NCBI GenBank assembly: GCA_017451395.1
Contig: JAFSPR010000038.1
Location: forward strand, 1 to 33,172
Length of the DNA: 33,172 nt
Source: Bacteroidales bacterium
GTDB lineage: Bacteria; Bacteroidota; Bacteroidia; Bacteroidales; UBA932
Direction of reading: 5' to 3'
Part shown: positions 1 to 8,822 of the stretch, piece after piece
How the letters are laid out: each line of letters opens with the position of its first letter
Position numbering within the stretch: the stretch's first letter is position 1
Made by a program: the position numbers and the translations under genes
Notes under the pieces: generated by a model
What the model saw: the letters and a program-made list of their open reading frames with translations, nothing else
Told to the model about the DNA's origin: nothing
Database searches by the model: none

Positions 1-66
1 CTCAAACTCAACGGCTGGGTGCCTCCCGTGGAACTTGAGGAAGGAGACGAGATAAAACTAAGATAA
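1..66 (+). CDS. C-terminal end of an upstream protein, possibly LysM-containing
   Basis: An open frame enters from the left edge and stops with TAA at 64-66. The last residues read LKLNGW...LEEGDEIKLR, which fits the second half of a LysM peptidoglycan-binding repeat (a leucine/asparagine turn, then a Gly-Asp-x-Ile-x-Leu strand). Only about 21 codons are visible, so the LysM reading is an inference from a short match. The stop lies 4 bp before the mltG start, so the two are probably cotranscribed, which suits a cell-wall-related protein. Confidence 0.5.
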   Translation, partial: LKLNGWVPPVELEEGDEIKLR

Positions 67-70
67 GGTT

Positions 71-1090
71 ATGACTTCCAGGCAAATAGCCATAAGCGTA
101 GCCTCAGTTCTGGCGGTGACGCTTCTAACTGTTGTGGGCATCAAGGCCTACCGCTACTGGTATGACCGAAAGGCCCCCAATTTTACGGGTAGGACGGAAC
201 TCTATATCTATCCCTGGACAGACCCCGGGGCCGTCTGCGACAGCATCATCGCAAGCGGGAACGTCCGTAAGCCTGCAAGCGTAAAGCGCGCCTTCAAGGA
301 CGTGAAAACCTTTGAGGTGGGCCACTACACCATAGATTCCACCTGCACCAGTATGTACGCAATGCGCATGGTCCACAAGGGCTGGCAGACTCCCGTGAAC
401 CTCACGCTGTCTTCCATACGCACGCCCGCGGTCCTTGCCAGGAAAGTGGGCGCCCAGATGCTTGTGGACTCGCTTGCGGTTGCTACCTACATCTCATCTG
501 CCGATTCCCTGGGCTTCAAGCCCGCTATGCTTTTTACCCGGATCATCCCGGATACCTACCAGATACTCTGGACGGCATCCGTTAGGGAGATAATGGAAAA
601 ACTCTTCCGTGAGGCCGATGCCTGGTGGACTCCGGAGCGCAGGGCCGCCGCAGGAAAACAGGGCCTCACCGTTGCCGAGGCCTGTACCCTGGCGTCAATA
701 GTGAACGGGGAAACCCGCTATGTCCCGGAGCAGCCCACCATTGCCGCAGTGTATCTGAACAGGCTCAAATCCGGAATGAAACTTCAGGCCGATCCCACAA
801 TAGCCTTCTGCTTTGACTATGAGCCCGGCCGCATCCTGAAGTCCCATCTTCAGGTGGACTCCCCGTACAATACGTACAAGAACTACGGCCTCCCTCCAGG
901 GCCCATTTCCTGCCCTCCCAAGAGTTGCCTTGAGGCCGTCCTGAACCCGGATTCCAACAGTTACATCTTCTTCTGCGCGGATCCTTCGTTCAACGGAACC
1001 CACCGTTTTGCCACCACTTATGCCCAGCATCTTCAGAATGCCCGGGAATTCCAGAAAGCCCTGACCGCCCGTCAACGCGCAGCAAAATGA
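71..1090 (+). CDS. mltG: Endolytic murein transglycosylase MltG (YceG family)
   Basis: Membrane-anchored lytic transglycosylase that cuts nascent glycan strands and so sets glycan chain length. Residues 7-27 form one N-terminal membrane segment; the rest is periplasmic. The YceG/MltG catalytic core is seen at about 205-260: ASIVNGET with Glu214 at the position of the catalytic glutamate (E218 in E. coli), then AAVYLNRL and LQADPT, which are family hallmarks. At 339 aa the length is normal for the family. The ATG at 71 follows the previous stop by 4 bp. The TGA stop overlaps the next gene's start as ATGA, so translation of mltG and the (p)ppGpp synthetase is probably coupled. No promoter box is seen directly upstream, consistent with an operon that begins outside the window. 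Confidence 0.93.
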   Translation: MTSRQIAISVASVLAVTLLTVVGIKAYRYWYDRKAPNFTGRTELYIYPWTDPGAVCDSIIASGNVRKPASVKRAFKDVKTFEVGHYTIDSTCTSMYAMRMVHKGWQTPVNLTLSSIRTPAVLARKVGAQMLVDSLAVATYISSADSLGFKPAMLFTRIIPDTYQILWTASVREIMEKLFREADAWWTPERRAAAGKQGLTVAEACTLASIVNGETRYVPEQPTIAAVYLNRLKSGMKLQADPTIAFCFDYEPGRILKSHLQVDSPYNTYKNYGLPPGPISCPPKSCLEAVLNPDSNSYIFFCADPSFNGTHRFATTYAQHLQNAREFQKALTARQRAAK

Positions 1091-3186
1091 CAAGTACACC
1101 CCTCATAGACAAGGCCCGCGCCGCCGCCGCTGAAGCCCTGAAGGATTTCACCCGTCACGACGGTACGCCATTTATCGGCCATCCTGATGCCGTGGCGGCC
1201 ATCGTGTCCGACGAAATAGGCCTTCCGGAGGAGTGCATAGCCGCCGTTTATCTCCACGAGGCCAACCGCATTGCCGGATATGAGGTTAAGGAGGCCGATT
1301 GGGGTGCCCAGATCTGCACCATAGTGGACGGCCTTGGCAAGATTTCCACAATTAAGCCAAAGGATACGCGCCTGGAGGCTGAAAACTACAAGAAACTCAT
1401 AATCCAGTACTCCCGTGACCCCAGGGTGACAGTCCTTAAACTGGCCGACCGCCTTGAGGTTATGAGAAGCCTTAAGATGTTCCCCAAGGGTAACAGGGAG
1501 CAGAAGATCCTTGAGACCCTTCTTCTCTATATTCCTCTTGCCCACCAGCTTGGCCTTTACAAGATGAAGCGCGAGATGGAGGACATCTACCTGGGTTACG
1601 CGGAGCCGGAGCAGTACCGCCTCATCACAAACAAACTCAAGGCGGGGGAGAAGGACCGTGAGAAACTGATGCAGGAGTTCATAGAACCGCTCAAGGGTAA
1701 ACTTGACGGCGCCGGAATCAGGTATAAACTGAAGGTCCGCACAAAATCGGCCTACTCCATATGGCAGAAGATGTGCAAGCAGAAAGTTCCCTTCGAAGGC
1801 GTCTATGACGTTTTTGCGATGCGCTTCATCATTGAGTGCGACGGAGAGAACCACGTGCTGGAGAAGGAACTGTGCTGGAAGGTCTTCGGCTTTGTGACGG
1901 AGGAGTATGAGCAGGATACTGGGCGCCTGAGGGACTGGGTCACCAACCCCAAGCCCAACGGCTACGAGAGCCTCCACATAACGGTCAAGAACCGCGAGGG
2001 AGCATATATAGAGGTACAGATACGCACCCAGCGTATGGACGATATGGCCGAAAACGGCTTCGCTTCGCACTGGGCCTACAAGGGCATAAAGAGGGAAGAG
2101 AGCCTTGACAGATGGCTCTCCAACGTCCGCTATGCCCTGGAGCACCCGGACGACGACACCGAGGATCTCCCTCAGCCCCCTTCGAAGGAGATATTCGTGT
2201 TCACTCCCACCGGGGAACTCAGGATCCTCACCGCCGGGGCAACCGTCCTTGACTTTGCATTCGGCATCCATACCAACATAGGCTCCCACTGCGTAGGCGC
2301 AAAGGTGAACGGCAAGGCCGTCTCAATCCGGGAGAAACTCTCTACCGGAGACGTTGTGGAAATCCAGACCTCCAGGAACCAGCGCCCTACGCCGGACTGG
2401 ATGAACTGGGTTGTGAGTTCCAAGGCCCGTTCAAAGGTGAAGCAGGCCCTGGCCCTTCAGGAGCAGACAAGGGCCGTGGACGGCAAGGAACTGCTTGAGA
2501 GGCGCCTCAAGAACTGGAAACTGGATCTTCCGGACGATATGCTCACGGAGTTCCGCAAGAAGAACAATTACCCGACGCTCACGGCCTTCTATGCCGCAAT
2601 CGGCGCCGGAACCCTGGACGTGAACGTTATAAAGGACTACATCCTTGGCGAGGAAGCCCGTCACGCCGCCTCCGTCGAGGCTGCGGAAGCCGTGCAGGCA
2701 TCGGCCAAGGCCTCCCGTCACTATGAGTCCAAGGACGATATCCTGGTGCTTAACGCAAAGAACGTCAAGGGTCTGGATTACAGGATGTCAAAGTGCTGCA
2801 ATCCCGTGTTCGGCGACGACGTATTCGGCTTTGTCACCCGCACCGACGGCATAAAGATCCACCGCATAACCTGCCCTAACGCGGCCCGTCTGCTGGAACT
2901 CTACCCCTACCGTATCCAGAAGGTAAAATGGGCCGATACCCCCTCTAGCGGCAGTTTCCAGGTTGCCCTTAAGGTGATTGCCGATGAAGAGAGCGCTTCC
3001 GGCCGCATCCTTGAGATAGTGGGCCAGTTCAAGGCCAGCATCCGTTCCTTCACCGTAACGGACAATCCCCGCAACGGCACATATGAGGTGGCGCTGAAAC
3101 TGTCCGTCCCCTCCAATCTGGAACTGGACAAGGTTGTGTCCCAGATAAAGAACCTCAAGCACATAGTCAAGGTTTCCAGACTTTAA
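1087..3186 (+). CDS. RelA/SpoT-family (p)ppGpp synthetase with degenerate hydrolase domain
   Basis: Stringent-response alarmone enzyme, 699 aa. Order: pseudo-HD hydrolase domain (about 20-150), synthetase domain (about 205-330), TGS (about 366-427), helical region, a Cys-rich [11 protein letters not shown] segment (about 556-595) and a C-terminal ACT domain (about 620-697). The synthetase has [17 protein letters not shown] and EVQIRT with Glu309 at the catalytic glutamate, so synthesis is expected. The hydrolase is damaged: HDxxED reads HEANRI (57-62), and the HN of the LADRLHNMR helix reads EV (124-125). The synthetase charge motif is RLRD (280-283), like the RxKD of bifunctional enzymes rather than the ExDD of E. 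coli RelA. The likely role is a RelA-type synthetase with hydrolysis supplied by another protein. It starts inside mltG (ATGA). Its 3' end overlaps the convergent uvrB by 20 bp. Confidence 0.93.
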   Translation: MTSTPLIDKARAAAAEALKDFTRHDGTPFIGHPDAVAAIVSDEIGLPEECIAAVYLHEANRIAGYEVKEADWGAQICTIVDGLGKISTIKPKDTRLEAENYKKLIIQYSRDPRVTVLKLADRLEVMRSLKMFPKGNREQKILETLLLYIPLAHQLGLYKMKREMEDIYLGYAEPEQYRLITNKLKAGEKDREKLMQEFIEPLKGKLDGAGIRYKLKVRTKSAYSIWQKMCKQKVPFEGVYDVFAMRFIIECDGENHVLEKELCWKVFGFVTEEYEQDTGRLRDWVTNPKPNGYESLHITVKNREGAYIEVQIRTQRMDDMAENGFASHWAYKGIKREESLDRWLSNVRYALEHPDDDTEDLPQPPSKEIFVFTPTGELRILTAGATVLDFAFGIHTNIGSHCVGAKVNGKAVSIREKLSTGDVVEIQTSRNQRPTPDWMNWVVSSKARSKVKQALALQEQTRAVDGKELLERRLKNWKLDLPDDMLTEFRKKNNYPTLTAFYAAIGAGTLDVNVIKDYILGEEARHAASVEAAEAVQASAKASRHYESKDDILVLNAKNVKGLDYRMSKCCNPVFGDDVFGFVTRTDGIKIHRITCPNAARLLELYPYRIQKVKWADTPSSGSFQVALKVIADEESASGRILEIVGQFKASIRSFTVTDNPRNGTYEVALKLSVPSNLELDKVVSQIKNLKHIVKVSRL

Positions 3187-5362
3187 GATATTCCTGGAGG
3201 GCCCACATTTCGTCACGGTAACGGGCGGCGGCGGTGAAATCAAGGTCCGCTGCCGCTTTCTGCATCTTGCGCTTGGCTTCATCGGCCGCTTTCTCAACCT
3301 GCTCGCGGGACATTGAGCGGATGACGGGGTCCTGGAGCACGGCGGCAAGGTCTGCGGCGATGTATCCGTCCACGTAGGCCGATGAAGTGTCCCTTTTTGC
3401 ATCGTGGCCAAGGCCCACCTTCACGTCTCCCTTTCCAAGTTCCGAGGCCGATGGTACGTATTCCGGGTCCGAGACACTGTCCCGGGCGCTCACGTGGCCT
3501 GTGACGCTGTTCTGGAGGACGGGGTTCAGGAAGCCGGAAACGTGGGTTGTGTCGTCTCCGGAGCGGACCAGTTCCGTCATCAGGGGGTTGGCGTGGGCGG
3601 CAACCTGCTTTGGCGTTATGCCGTGGAGTTTGTTGTATTCCTGCTGCTTCTTGCGGCGGCGGGCGGTTTCACGGATGGTTTCGTCCATTGATTCCGTGAC
3701 TGAATCGGCATACATTATCACCAGGCCGTTTAGGTTTCGGGCGGCGCGGCCGGCGGTCTGGGTGAGGGCGCGGCCGCTGCGGAGGAAGCCCTCTTTATCG
3801 GCATCAAGAATGGCCACAAGGGATACTGTGGGGATGTCCAGGCCTTCCCTCAGGAGGTTTACGCCGATAAGGACGTCGAAGAGGCCGTTCTTGAAATCCT
3901 CTATTATTTCCACGCGCTCCGCGGTGTCTACGTCGGAGTGGATGTAACGGCAGCGGACGCCGTTTTTGGTGAAGTAACTGTCCAGTTCCTCGGCCATCCT
4001 TTTCGTGAGGGTGGTCACAAGGACGCGCTCGTCTCTTTCGGCCCTTATGCGGATCTCTTCCATGAGGTCGTCCACCTGGTTCTTGGTGGGACGGACTTCT
4101 ATAGGAGGGTCCAGGAGGCCGGTGGGACGCACTATCTGCTCCACCACAAGGCCTTCGCTCTTCTGAAGTTCGTAATCGGCGGGAGTGGCGCTGACGTATA
4201 CCGTCTGGCCGGTTATGGACTCGAATTCGTCAAAAGTGAGGGGGCGGTTGTCGCTGGCGGCGGGGAGACGGAAGCCGTATTCCACCAGGGTTTCCTTGCG
4301 GGAGTGGTCTCCGCCGTACATTGCGCGGATCTGCGGGAGGGTGACGTGGGATTCGTCAATGAACACCAGGAAATCCTTGGGGAAATAGTCTATGAGGGTG
4401 AAGGGGCGTTGGCCGGGCTTTCTGCCGTCAAAATAGCGGGAATAATTCTCCACGCCGGGGCAGTACCCCATCTCCTTTATCATCTCTATGTCGTATTCCA
4501 CCCTCTGTTTCAGGCGTTTGGCTTCAAGGAACTTGCCTATTGACTCAAAGTACTCCACCTGTTTCACAAGGTCGTCCTGGATCTGGCTTACGGCCTTGGC
4601 TCCCTTTTCCTTGGAAGTGACGAAGTTCTTTGCGGGGTAGAGGTCAATCTTTTCCATTTCCTCGAATATTGCCCCTGTGACCGGGTCTATGAGGGCAATG
4701 CGGTCAATCTCGTCGCCGAAGAACTCTATGCGGGCGGCGTAATCGGCCCCTCCGAGGAAAATATCCACCGTATCCCCGCGCACGCGGAAACTTCCGCGTT
4801 TGAAATCCGTCTCAGTGCGGTAGTAGAGGGCGTCCACTATCTTGTAAAGGAGGCGGGTCATGGACATGCGTTCACCTTTTCTGACCGTGACTGTCTGGTC
4901 GTGGAAGTCGTCCGGATTGCCTATTCCGTAGAGGCAGGAGACGGAACTTATCACAATTACGTCCCTTCTTCCGCTCATAAGGGCCGATGCCGCGCTTACG
5001 CGGAGTTCGTCAATCTTGTCGTTGATGCTGAGGTCCTTTTCAATATAGGTGTCCGTGGTGGGGATATAGGCCTCAGGCTGATAGTAATCATAGTATGAGA
5101 CGAAGTATTCCACGGCGTTATCCGGGAAAAAGGCCTTGAATTCGCCATATAACTGGGCGGCCAGGGTTTTGTTGTGGCTCAGGATCAGGGCCGGCCTCTG
5201 GAGCCTCTGGATCACGTTTGCCATAGTGAAAGTCTTGCCGGAACCTGTTACGCCAAGCAGCGTTACGTCCTGAACGCCCTGGCTGAGGGCGCTGCATAAC
5301 TGGTCTATTGCTTCAGGCTGGTCGCCGGAAGGGGAATAGGGCGAATTGAGTTTGAAATTCAT
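3167..5362 (-). CDS. uvrB: UvrABC system protein B (excinuclease helicase subunit)
   Basis: Damage-verification subunit of nucleotide excision repair; partner of UvrA and UvrC. The start is placed at 5362 ([15 protein letters not shown]). An in-frame ATG 36 bp further up would run through the -7 promoter box and adds residues not typical of UvrB. Visible motifs: Walker A GVTGSGKT, the [12 protein letters not shown] beta-hairpin, [36 protein letters not shown], and a C-terminal UVR domain. The 731-aa length exceeds the usual ~670 because the linker between HGITPKQ and the UVR domain is about 100 residues instead of about 40; that linker is Ser/Asp/Gly-rich and looks disordered. Converges with the (p)ppGpp synthetase gene with overlapping 3' ends. 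Confidence 0.96.
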   Translation of the reverse strand: MNFKLNSPYSPSGDQPEAIDQLCSALSQGVQDVTLLGVTGSGKTFTMANVIQRLQRPALILSHNKTLAAQLYGEFKAFFPDNAVEYFVSYYDYYQPEAYIPTTDTYIEKDLSINDKIDELRVSAASALMSGRRDVIVISSVSCLYGIGNPDDFHDQTVTVRKGERMSMTRLLYKIVDALYYRTETDFKRGSFRVRGDTVDIFLGGADYAARIEFFGDEIDRIALIDPVTGAIFEEMEKIDLYPAKNFVTSKEKGAKAVSQIQDDLVKQVEYFESIGKFLEAKRLKQRVEYDIEMIKEMGYCPGVENYSRYFDGRKPGQRPFTLIDYFPKDFLVFIDESHVTLPQIRAMYGGDHSRKETLVEYGFRLPAASDNRPLTFDEFESITGQTVYVSATPADYELQKSEGLVVEQIVRPTGLLDPPIEVRPTKNQVDDLMEEIRIRAERDERVLVTTLTKRMAEELDSYFTKNGVRCRYIHSDVDTAERVEIIEDFKNGLFDVLIGVNLLREGLDIPTVSLVAILDADKEGFLRSGRALTQTAGRAARNLNGLVIMYADSVTESMDETIRETARRRKKQQEYNKLHGITPKQVAAHANPLMTELVRSGDDTTHVSGFLNPVLQNSVTGHVSARDSVSDPEYVPSASELGKGDVKVGLGHDAKRDTSSAYVDGYIAADLAAVLQDPVIRSMSREQVEKAADEAKRKMQKAAADLDFTAAARYRDEMWALQEYLKVWKP

Positions 5363-5378
5363 TCCGATGGAGTTTTTA

Positions 5379-5386
5379 CAAAGATA
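5379..5386 (-). promoter_or_regulatory. -7 promoter box of uvrB
   Basis: On the minus strand this reads TATCTTTG, an exact TAnnTTTG Bacteroidota -7 box. Transcription would start about 10 nt before the ATG at 5362, giving a very short leader. No good -33 TTTG is seen at the right distance. The box argues for the shorter uvrB start. Confidence 0.6.
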
Positions 5387-5423
5387 GGTATTTCGCAAAA
5401 AATTTAAAAAAAAGCCGGAAAAA

Positions 5424-5454
5424 TTTGTTCTATGCGGAAAAATGCTTAAATTTG
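5424..5454 (+). promoter_or_regulatory. Strong promoter of the OmpA-like gene
   Basis: TTTG at 5424-5427, a 19-bp spacer, then TAAATTTG at 5447-5454: both elements of the Bacteroidota housekeeping promoter at ideal spacing. The start would fall near 5461, leaving a leader of about 55 nt that is A/T-rich and weakly structured, as expected for a heavily expressed outer-membrane gene. It is divergent from the uvrB promoter, about 40 bp away. Confidence 0.75.
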
Positions 5455-5516
5455 CACTGATAATCCTTTATAGGTTGATTTTAAACGGCAAAATTTATTA
5501 ACGTTAATACAAAATT

Positions 5517-6725
5517 ATGAAAGGTATCAAAATGATTCTTGGAGCTCTTGCAGCAGCAAGCCTCCTCTTCTCCGTGAACGCTTTCGCTCAGGAGAATGCA
5601 AACCGTGACGAAAACGGTAAAGTCGTTCGTGGTGCTTATGAGACCAACAAGGCTTTTGACAATACTTGGATTGGCCTTGGCGCTGGTTGGAATGCAGGTC
5701 TGAACCTCCAGAACACTTCCGGTATTCCCTTCGCACAGGGCATCGGCGGTCTGGCAGTAGACGTATCCCTCGGTAAGTGGTGGACCCCCTTCATCGGCGG
5801 CCGTATCAACTGGCTGGGTCTTGCCAACAACGTTCTTGGCAATGACGGCGCTCCCCTCAGCCCTAAGCAGCACTTCATCACCGGTGACCTCCTCTGGAGC
5901 CTCACTGACTCCTTCTGGGGTTACAAAGAGACCCGCGTATGGAACGTTGCTCCTTACCTTTCCGGTGGTCTTGCAATCACTCCTGTTGCAGATGCTGAAT
6001 GGATCTACGGTGGTGGTATCCTCAACCGCTTCTACCTCAGCAACCGCGTAGACCTCCTCCTTGACCTCCGCGCTATGGTAGCAAAGGCTTCCTGGTATGG
6101 TGTTGAGGTTACCAAGAATATCGGCCACTTCGAGTTCCCTCTTTCCGCTACCATCGGTGTAGCCATCAAACTCGGCAAGACCGGTTTCAACCGTCACAGC
6201 TCAATCACTCCCGTTGTTATCCCTGTTCCTTTCACCACAGAGCAGTACAACGCCCTTGCAGACAAGGTGGCAGCCCTGGAGAAGGAGAATGCAGAACTTA
6301 AGGACAAGATCGCTGCCCTCGAGGAAGAAGTTGCTCCTCTGCGTCAGCTCACCGACGGCCAGACCTACCTCTATGAGAACGGTAAGTTCACCGCTGTTGA
6401 CGTGAAGCCCGGCAGCCCTATCACCCTCTACTTCGATTGCGGCAGCGCAAAACTCTCAGAGCGTGAGAAAGCACACTTCGAGTACTTCGCCAACACCGTT
6501 GTTGATGAGAACAGCAAGCTCGCAGTCAATGGTTATGCAGACAAGCAGACCGGTTCTGCAAAGCGCAACCAGCAGCTCTCCGAGCAGCGTGTTAAGACCG
6601 TGGTTGACCTTCTCCTGAAGGCCGGTGCCAAGGAAGAGAACATCGAGAGCGCTGCTCACGGTGCAACCGTACAGCTCTTCGACGGCGCTGCTAAGAACCG
6701 CGTAGTTACCGTTGAACTCCAGTAA
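5517..6725 (+). CDS. OmpA-family outer-membrane beta-barrel protein
   Basis: Major outer-membrane protein candidate, 402 aa. Signal peptide 1-24 with an AFA cleavage site before QENAN. Residues about 45-230 have alternating hydrophobic/aromatic strands typical of an 8-stranded barrel. About 240-275 is a heptad coiled coil (VAALEKENAELKDKIAALEEE). About 300-402 is an OmpA-like peptidoglycan-binding domain: LYFDCGSAKLS, a YADKQTG segment, then RNQQLSEQRVKTV. It probably tethers the outer membrane to murein. Codon choice differs from neighbours (more GTT, GCT and CTC; only one GGCCGAT-type motif), as in highly expressed genes. It has its own strong promoter and a good terminator, so it is monocistronic. 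A second in-frame ATG lies at 5532, but 5517 gives the more standard signal peptide. Confidence 0.92.
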   Translation: MKGIKMILGALAAASLLFSVNAFAQENANRDENGKVVRGAYETNKAFDNTWIGLGAGWNAGLNLQNTSGIPFAQGIGGLAVDVSLGKWWTPFIGGRINWLGLANNVLGNDGAPLSPKQHFITGDLLWSLTDSFWGYKETRVWNVAPYLSGGLAITPVADAEWIYGGGILNRFYLSNRVDLLLDLRAMVAKASWYGVEVTKNIGHFEFPLSATIGVAIKLGKTGFNRHSSITPVVIPVPFTTEQYNALADKVAALEKENAELKDKIAALEEEVAPLRQLTDGQTYLYENGKFTAVDVKPGSPITLYFDCGSAKLSEREKAHFEYFANTVVDENSKLAVNGYADKQTGSAKRNQQLSEQRVKTVVDLLLKAGAKEENIESAAHGATVQLFDGAAKNRVVTVELQ

Positions 6726-6749
6726 GATCCTGAATCTTACCTTATCTAA

Positions 6750-6780
6750 AGGCATCCCTGCAAAGGGATGTCTTTTTTTT
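6750..6780 (+). terminator. Rho-independent terminator of the OmpA-like gene
   Basis: Stem GGCATCCCT / AGGGATGTC (one G-U pair) around a GCAA-type loop, followed by eight T residues at 6773-6780, 25 bp after the ompA stop. Confidence 0.85.
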
Positions 6781-6834
6781 GTCTCCTGTGGTAATGCCGA
6801 TGCGGTGGAACTTATTTCTCTGAATATCAATGTT

Positions 6835-6880
6835 TTACAGAGTTATTTGGGATTACTGGTAATCCCAAATAACTCTGTAA
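6835..6880. repeat. 22-bp perfect inverted repeat with a 2-nt spacer
   Basis: Left arm 6835-6856 (begins TTACAGAGTTATTTGGG) and right arm 6859-6880 are exact reverse complements; TG at 6857-6858 is the spacer. It sits between the convergent ompA and aguA genes, after ompA's own terminator. The arms are not followed by a T tract on either strand, so it is not a textbook terminator. The rest of the 6726-6921 gap shows no gene. Confidence 0.9.
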
Positions 6881-6921
6881 CGATCTGTGTTTCAGGTAGT
6901 TAAGTTGCACTAGAAATTGTG

Positions 6922-7941
6922 CTACCACCCTTCAGGATAGTTCATTGTAATGCAGTGAAGTCCGCCGTGTCCGGAAAGAAGAGCCCGGCAGTCAATAACC
7001 TCAACAGAACGGTCTGGGAATATTGCCTGGAGGCGTTCACGCGCAATCTCATCCTTAGAAGAAGCGGCTCCGGGAACGAGCACGGCTCCGTTAAGAATCA
7101 GGAAGTTGGCGTATGAGCCAGGAAGACGGTAATCATCAAGATAGAGAGCATCCGGGAGTGGAAGCGGAACAAGCCTGTACGGTTTGCCGTCAAGTGTGCG
7201 AAAAGTGCGTAACTGCTTCTCCATTGCTTTAAGTGAAGGATAATTCTCATCTTCAGGGTCTTCGCAGGATGTGTAGGCAATTGTGTCTTCTGAGCAGAAA
7301 CGGGCAAGGATATCTACGTGAGAATCTGTGTCGTCACCTGCAATTGATCCGTTGTCCACCCAAAGGATGCGCTTAAGCCCAAAGGCTGCTTTAAGATGAT
7401 TCTCAATCTCTTCCCGGGAAAGGTATTCATTCCTGTTCAGGGAGCACAGGCACTCAGATGTTGCAATCAGTGTTCCTGCGCCGTCGGTATCTATACTGCC
7501 GCCTTCAAGGACGAAGGGGCGCATATTGATGTACTTGACATCTGGGGCAAATGCGCCTTTATTATAGATATTGGTTGTAATCTGATTGTCAAGGTCTGAG
7601 GCAAATTTGAGCCCCCAGCCGTTGAAGACAAAATCCATAATGTATTTCTCTCCGCTGTCTCCGAATACGGAAATGGCACCGTGGTCTCGGGCCCAGGTGT
7701 CGTTTATCGGGGATTCTACAAACCTGATTCCATCTAGGCTCTTCAGGCCGCAGCGACGGAGATCAGATTCCGTTTCCTGCTTGTCTCGGCAAACAATCAG
7801 AAGAGGTTCACGAGACAGGATGGCCGATGCTATTTTGGTGTAGCAGGCCTGTACTTTTTCTACCTCATACCAAAGTGAATCCTTGTGGGGCCAGGTGAGT
7901 TGTACGAAACCCTGTTTTTCCCATTCGGCCGGAATTCTCAT
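6922..7941 (-). CDS. aguA: Agmatine deiminase
   Basis: Cytosolic guanidine-group hydrolase converting agmatine to N-carbamoylputrescine and ammonia, step one of the bacterial/plant-type putrescine route. Porphyromonas-type peptidyl-arginine deiminase fold: NDTWARDHG (80-88), EGGSIDTDG, GDDTDSHVD and the C-terminal SGHGGLHC with nucleophile Cys330. Length 339 aa, full for the family. The start overlaps the aguB stop as ATGA, so translation is coupled. Base composition is visibly more A/T-rich than that of neighbours, and only one GGCCGAT motif occurs, which could mean a different history or expression level. No terminator with a T tract follows; the palindrome at 6835-6880 lies just beyond the stop. 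Confidence 0.95.
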   Translation of the reverse strand: MRIPAEWEKQGFVQLTWPHKDSLWYEVEKVQACYTKIASAILSREPLLIVCRDKQETESDLRRCGLKSLDGIRFVESPINDTWARDHGAISVFGDSGEKYIMDFVFNGWGLKFASDLDNQITTNIYNKGAFAPDVKYINMRPFVLEGGSIDTDGAGTLIATSECLCSLNRNEYLSREEIENHLKAAFGLKRILWVDNGSIAGDDTDSHVDILARFCSEDTIAYTSCEDPEDENYPSLKAMEKQLRTFRTLDGKPYRLVPLPLPDALYLDDYRLPGSYANFLILNGAVLVPGAASSKDEIARERLQAIFPDRSVEVIDCRALLSGHGGLHCITMNYPEGW

Positions 7942-8822
7942 TTCCCAAAGCGTTTTAGGAGGACATCGTAGGCATCTATGCGGCGGTCACGGAGGAAGGG
8001 CCAGCCGCGGCGGACGTATTCACTCTGTTCCATATCCAGTTCAACCACGCGGACGCCTTCTTCGCTCTTTTCAAACTCTGTTAGGAGCTCTCCCTGGGCG
8101 CCGGTAGCGAAGGAGTGGCCCCAGAAGTCTATGCCGGTTGAGTGGCCGGTGGGATCCGGCTCAACGCCGGTGCGGTTCACCGTGATAACCGGCAGGCCGT
8201 TGGCAACGGAGTGACCTCTCTGGACCAGTTGCCAGGCCTGGCGCTGCTGGGCCTGCTCCCACTCGGGGTCTGTGGGAACGCCGCCGATTGCGGTGGGGTA
8301 GATGAGCATCTCCGCTCCGTTAAGTGCCATTGCACGCGCGGCCTCAGGGTACCACTGATCCCAGCATACAAGCACTCCAAGCGTGCCTACGGATGTTTTT
8401 ATGGGCTGGAAGCCAAGGTCACCGGGGGTAAAGTAGAATTTCTCGTAGAAGAGGGGATCGTCGGGGATGTGCATCTTGCGGTAGGTGCCGGCGATGCTGC
8501 CGTCTTTCTCCAGGACGACTGCAGTGTTGTGGTAGATTCCGGGGGTGCGGCGCTCGAAAAGGGACAGCACAAGGACAATTCCAAGTTCGCGGGCAAGCGC
8601 GCCGAAACTCTCCGTAGAAGGGCCCGGAATGGGCTCTGCAAGATCACAGAGCCTGGCGTTTTCCTCCTGGCAGAAGTAAAGGCTGTTGTGAAGTTCCTGA
8701 AGAACCACAAGTTCTGCGCCCTCTGCCGCGCAGGCGCGGATTCCTTCCTGGAGGCGGGCGATGTTCCCGGGGATGTCTGCGGTGCAGCGCTGCTGCACCA
8801 TACCAACTTTTAATTTTCTCAT
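7938..8822 (-). CDS. aguB: N-carbamoylputrescine amidase
   Basis: Nitrilase-superfamily enzyme that hydrolyses N-carbamoylputrescine to putrescine, CO2 and ammonia. The catalytic triad is visible: Glu43 in VLQELHN, Lys116 in YRKMHIPDD and Cys153 in VLVCWDQWYPEAAR; the last stretch is characteristic of the AguB branch. Length 294 aa, complete. Start codon overlaps the upstream HAD stop (TAATG) and its stop overlaps the aguA start (ATGA), making a tightly coupled three-gene unit. Substrate follows from family and from the neighbouring aguA. No arginine decarboxylase is present in the window, so agmatine must be made elsewhere or imported. Confidence 0.95.
   Translation of the reverse strand: MRKLKVGMVQQRCTADIPGNIARLQEGIRACAAEGAELVVLQELHNSLYFCQEENARLCDLAEPIPGPSTESFGALARELGIVLVLSLFERRTPGIYHNTAVVLEKDGSIAGTYRKMHIPDDPLFYEKFYFTPGDLGFQPIKTSVGTLGVLVCWDQWYPEAARAMALNGAEMLIYPTAIGGVPTDPEWEQAQQRQAWQLVQRGHSVANGLPVITVNRTGVEPDPTGHSTGIDFWGHSFATGAQGELLTEFEKSEEGVRVVELDMEQSEYVRRGWPFLRDRRIDAYDVLLKRFGK

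Noticed and set aside
1072-2289. Long open frame (about 405 codons) antisense to the (p)ppGpp synthetase gene
   Set aside because: Lies opposite a clear RelA/SpoT gene, matches no family, and arises from the GC-rich third codon positions.
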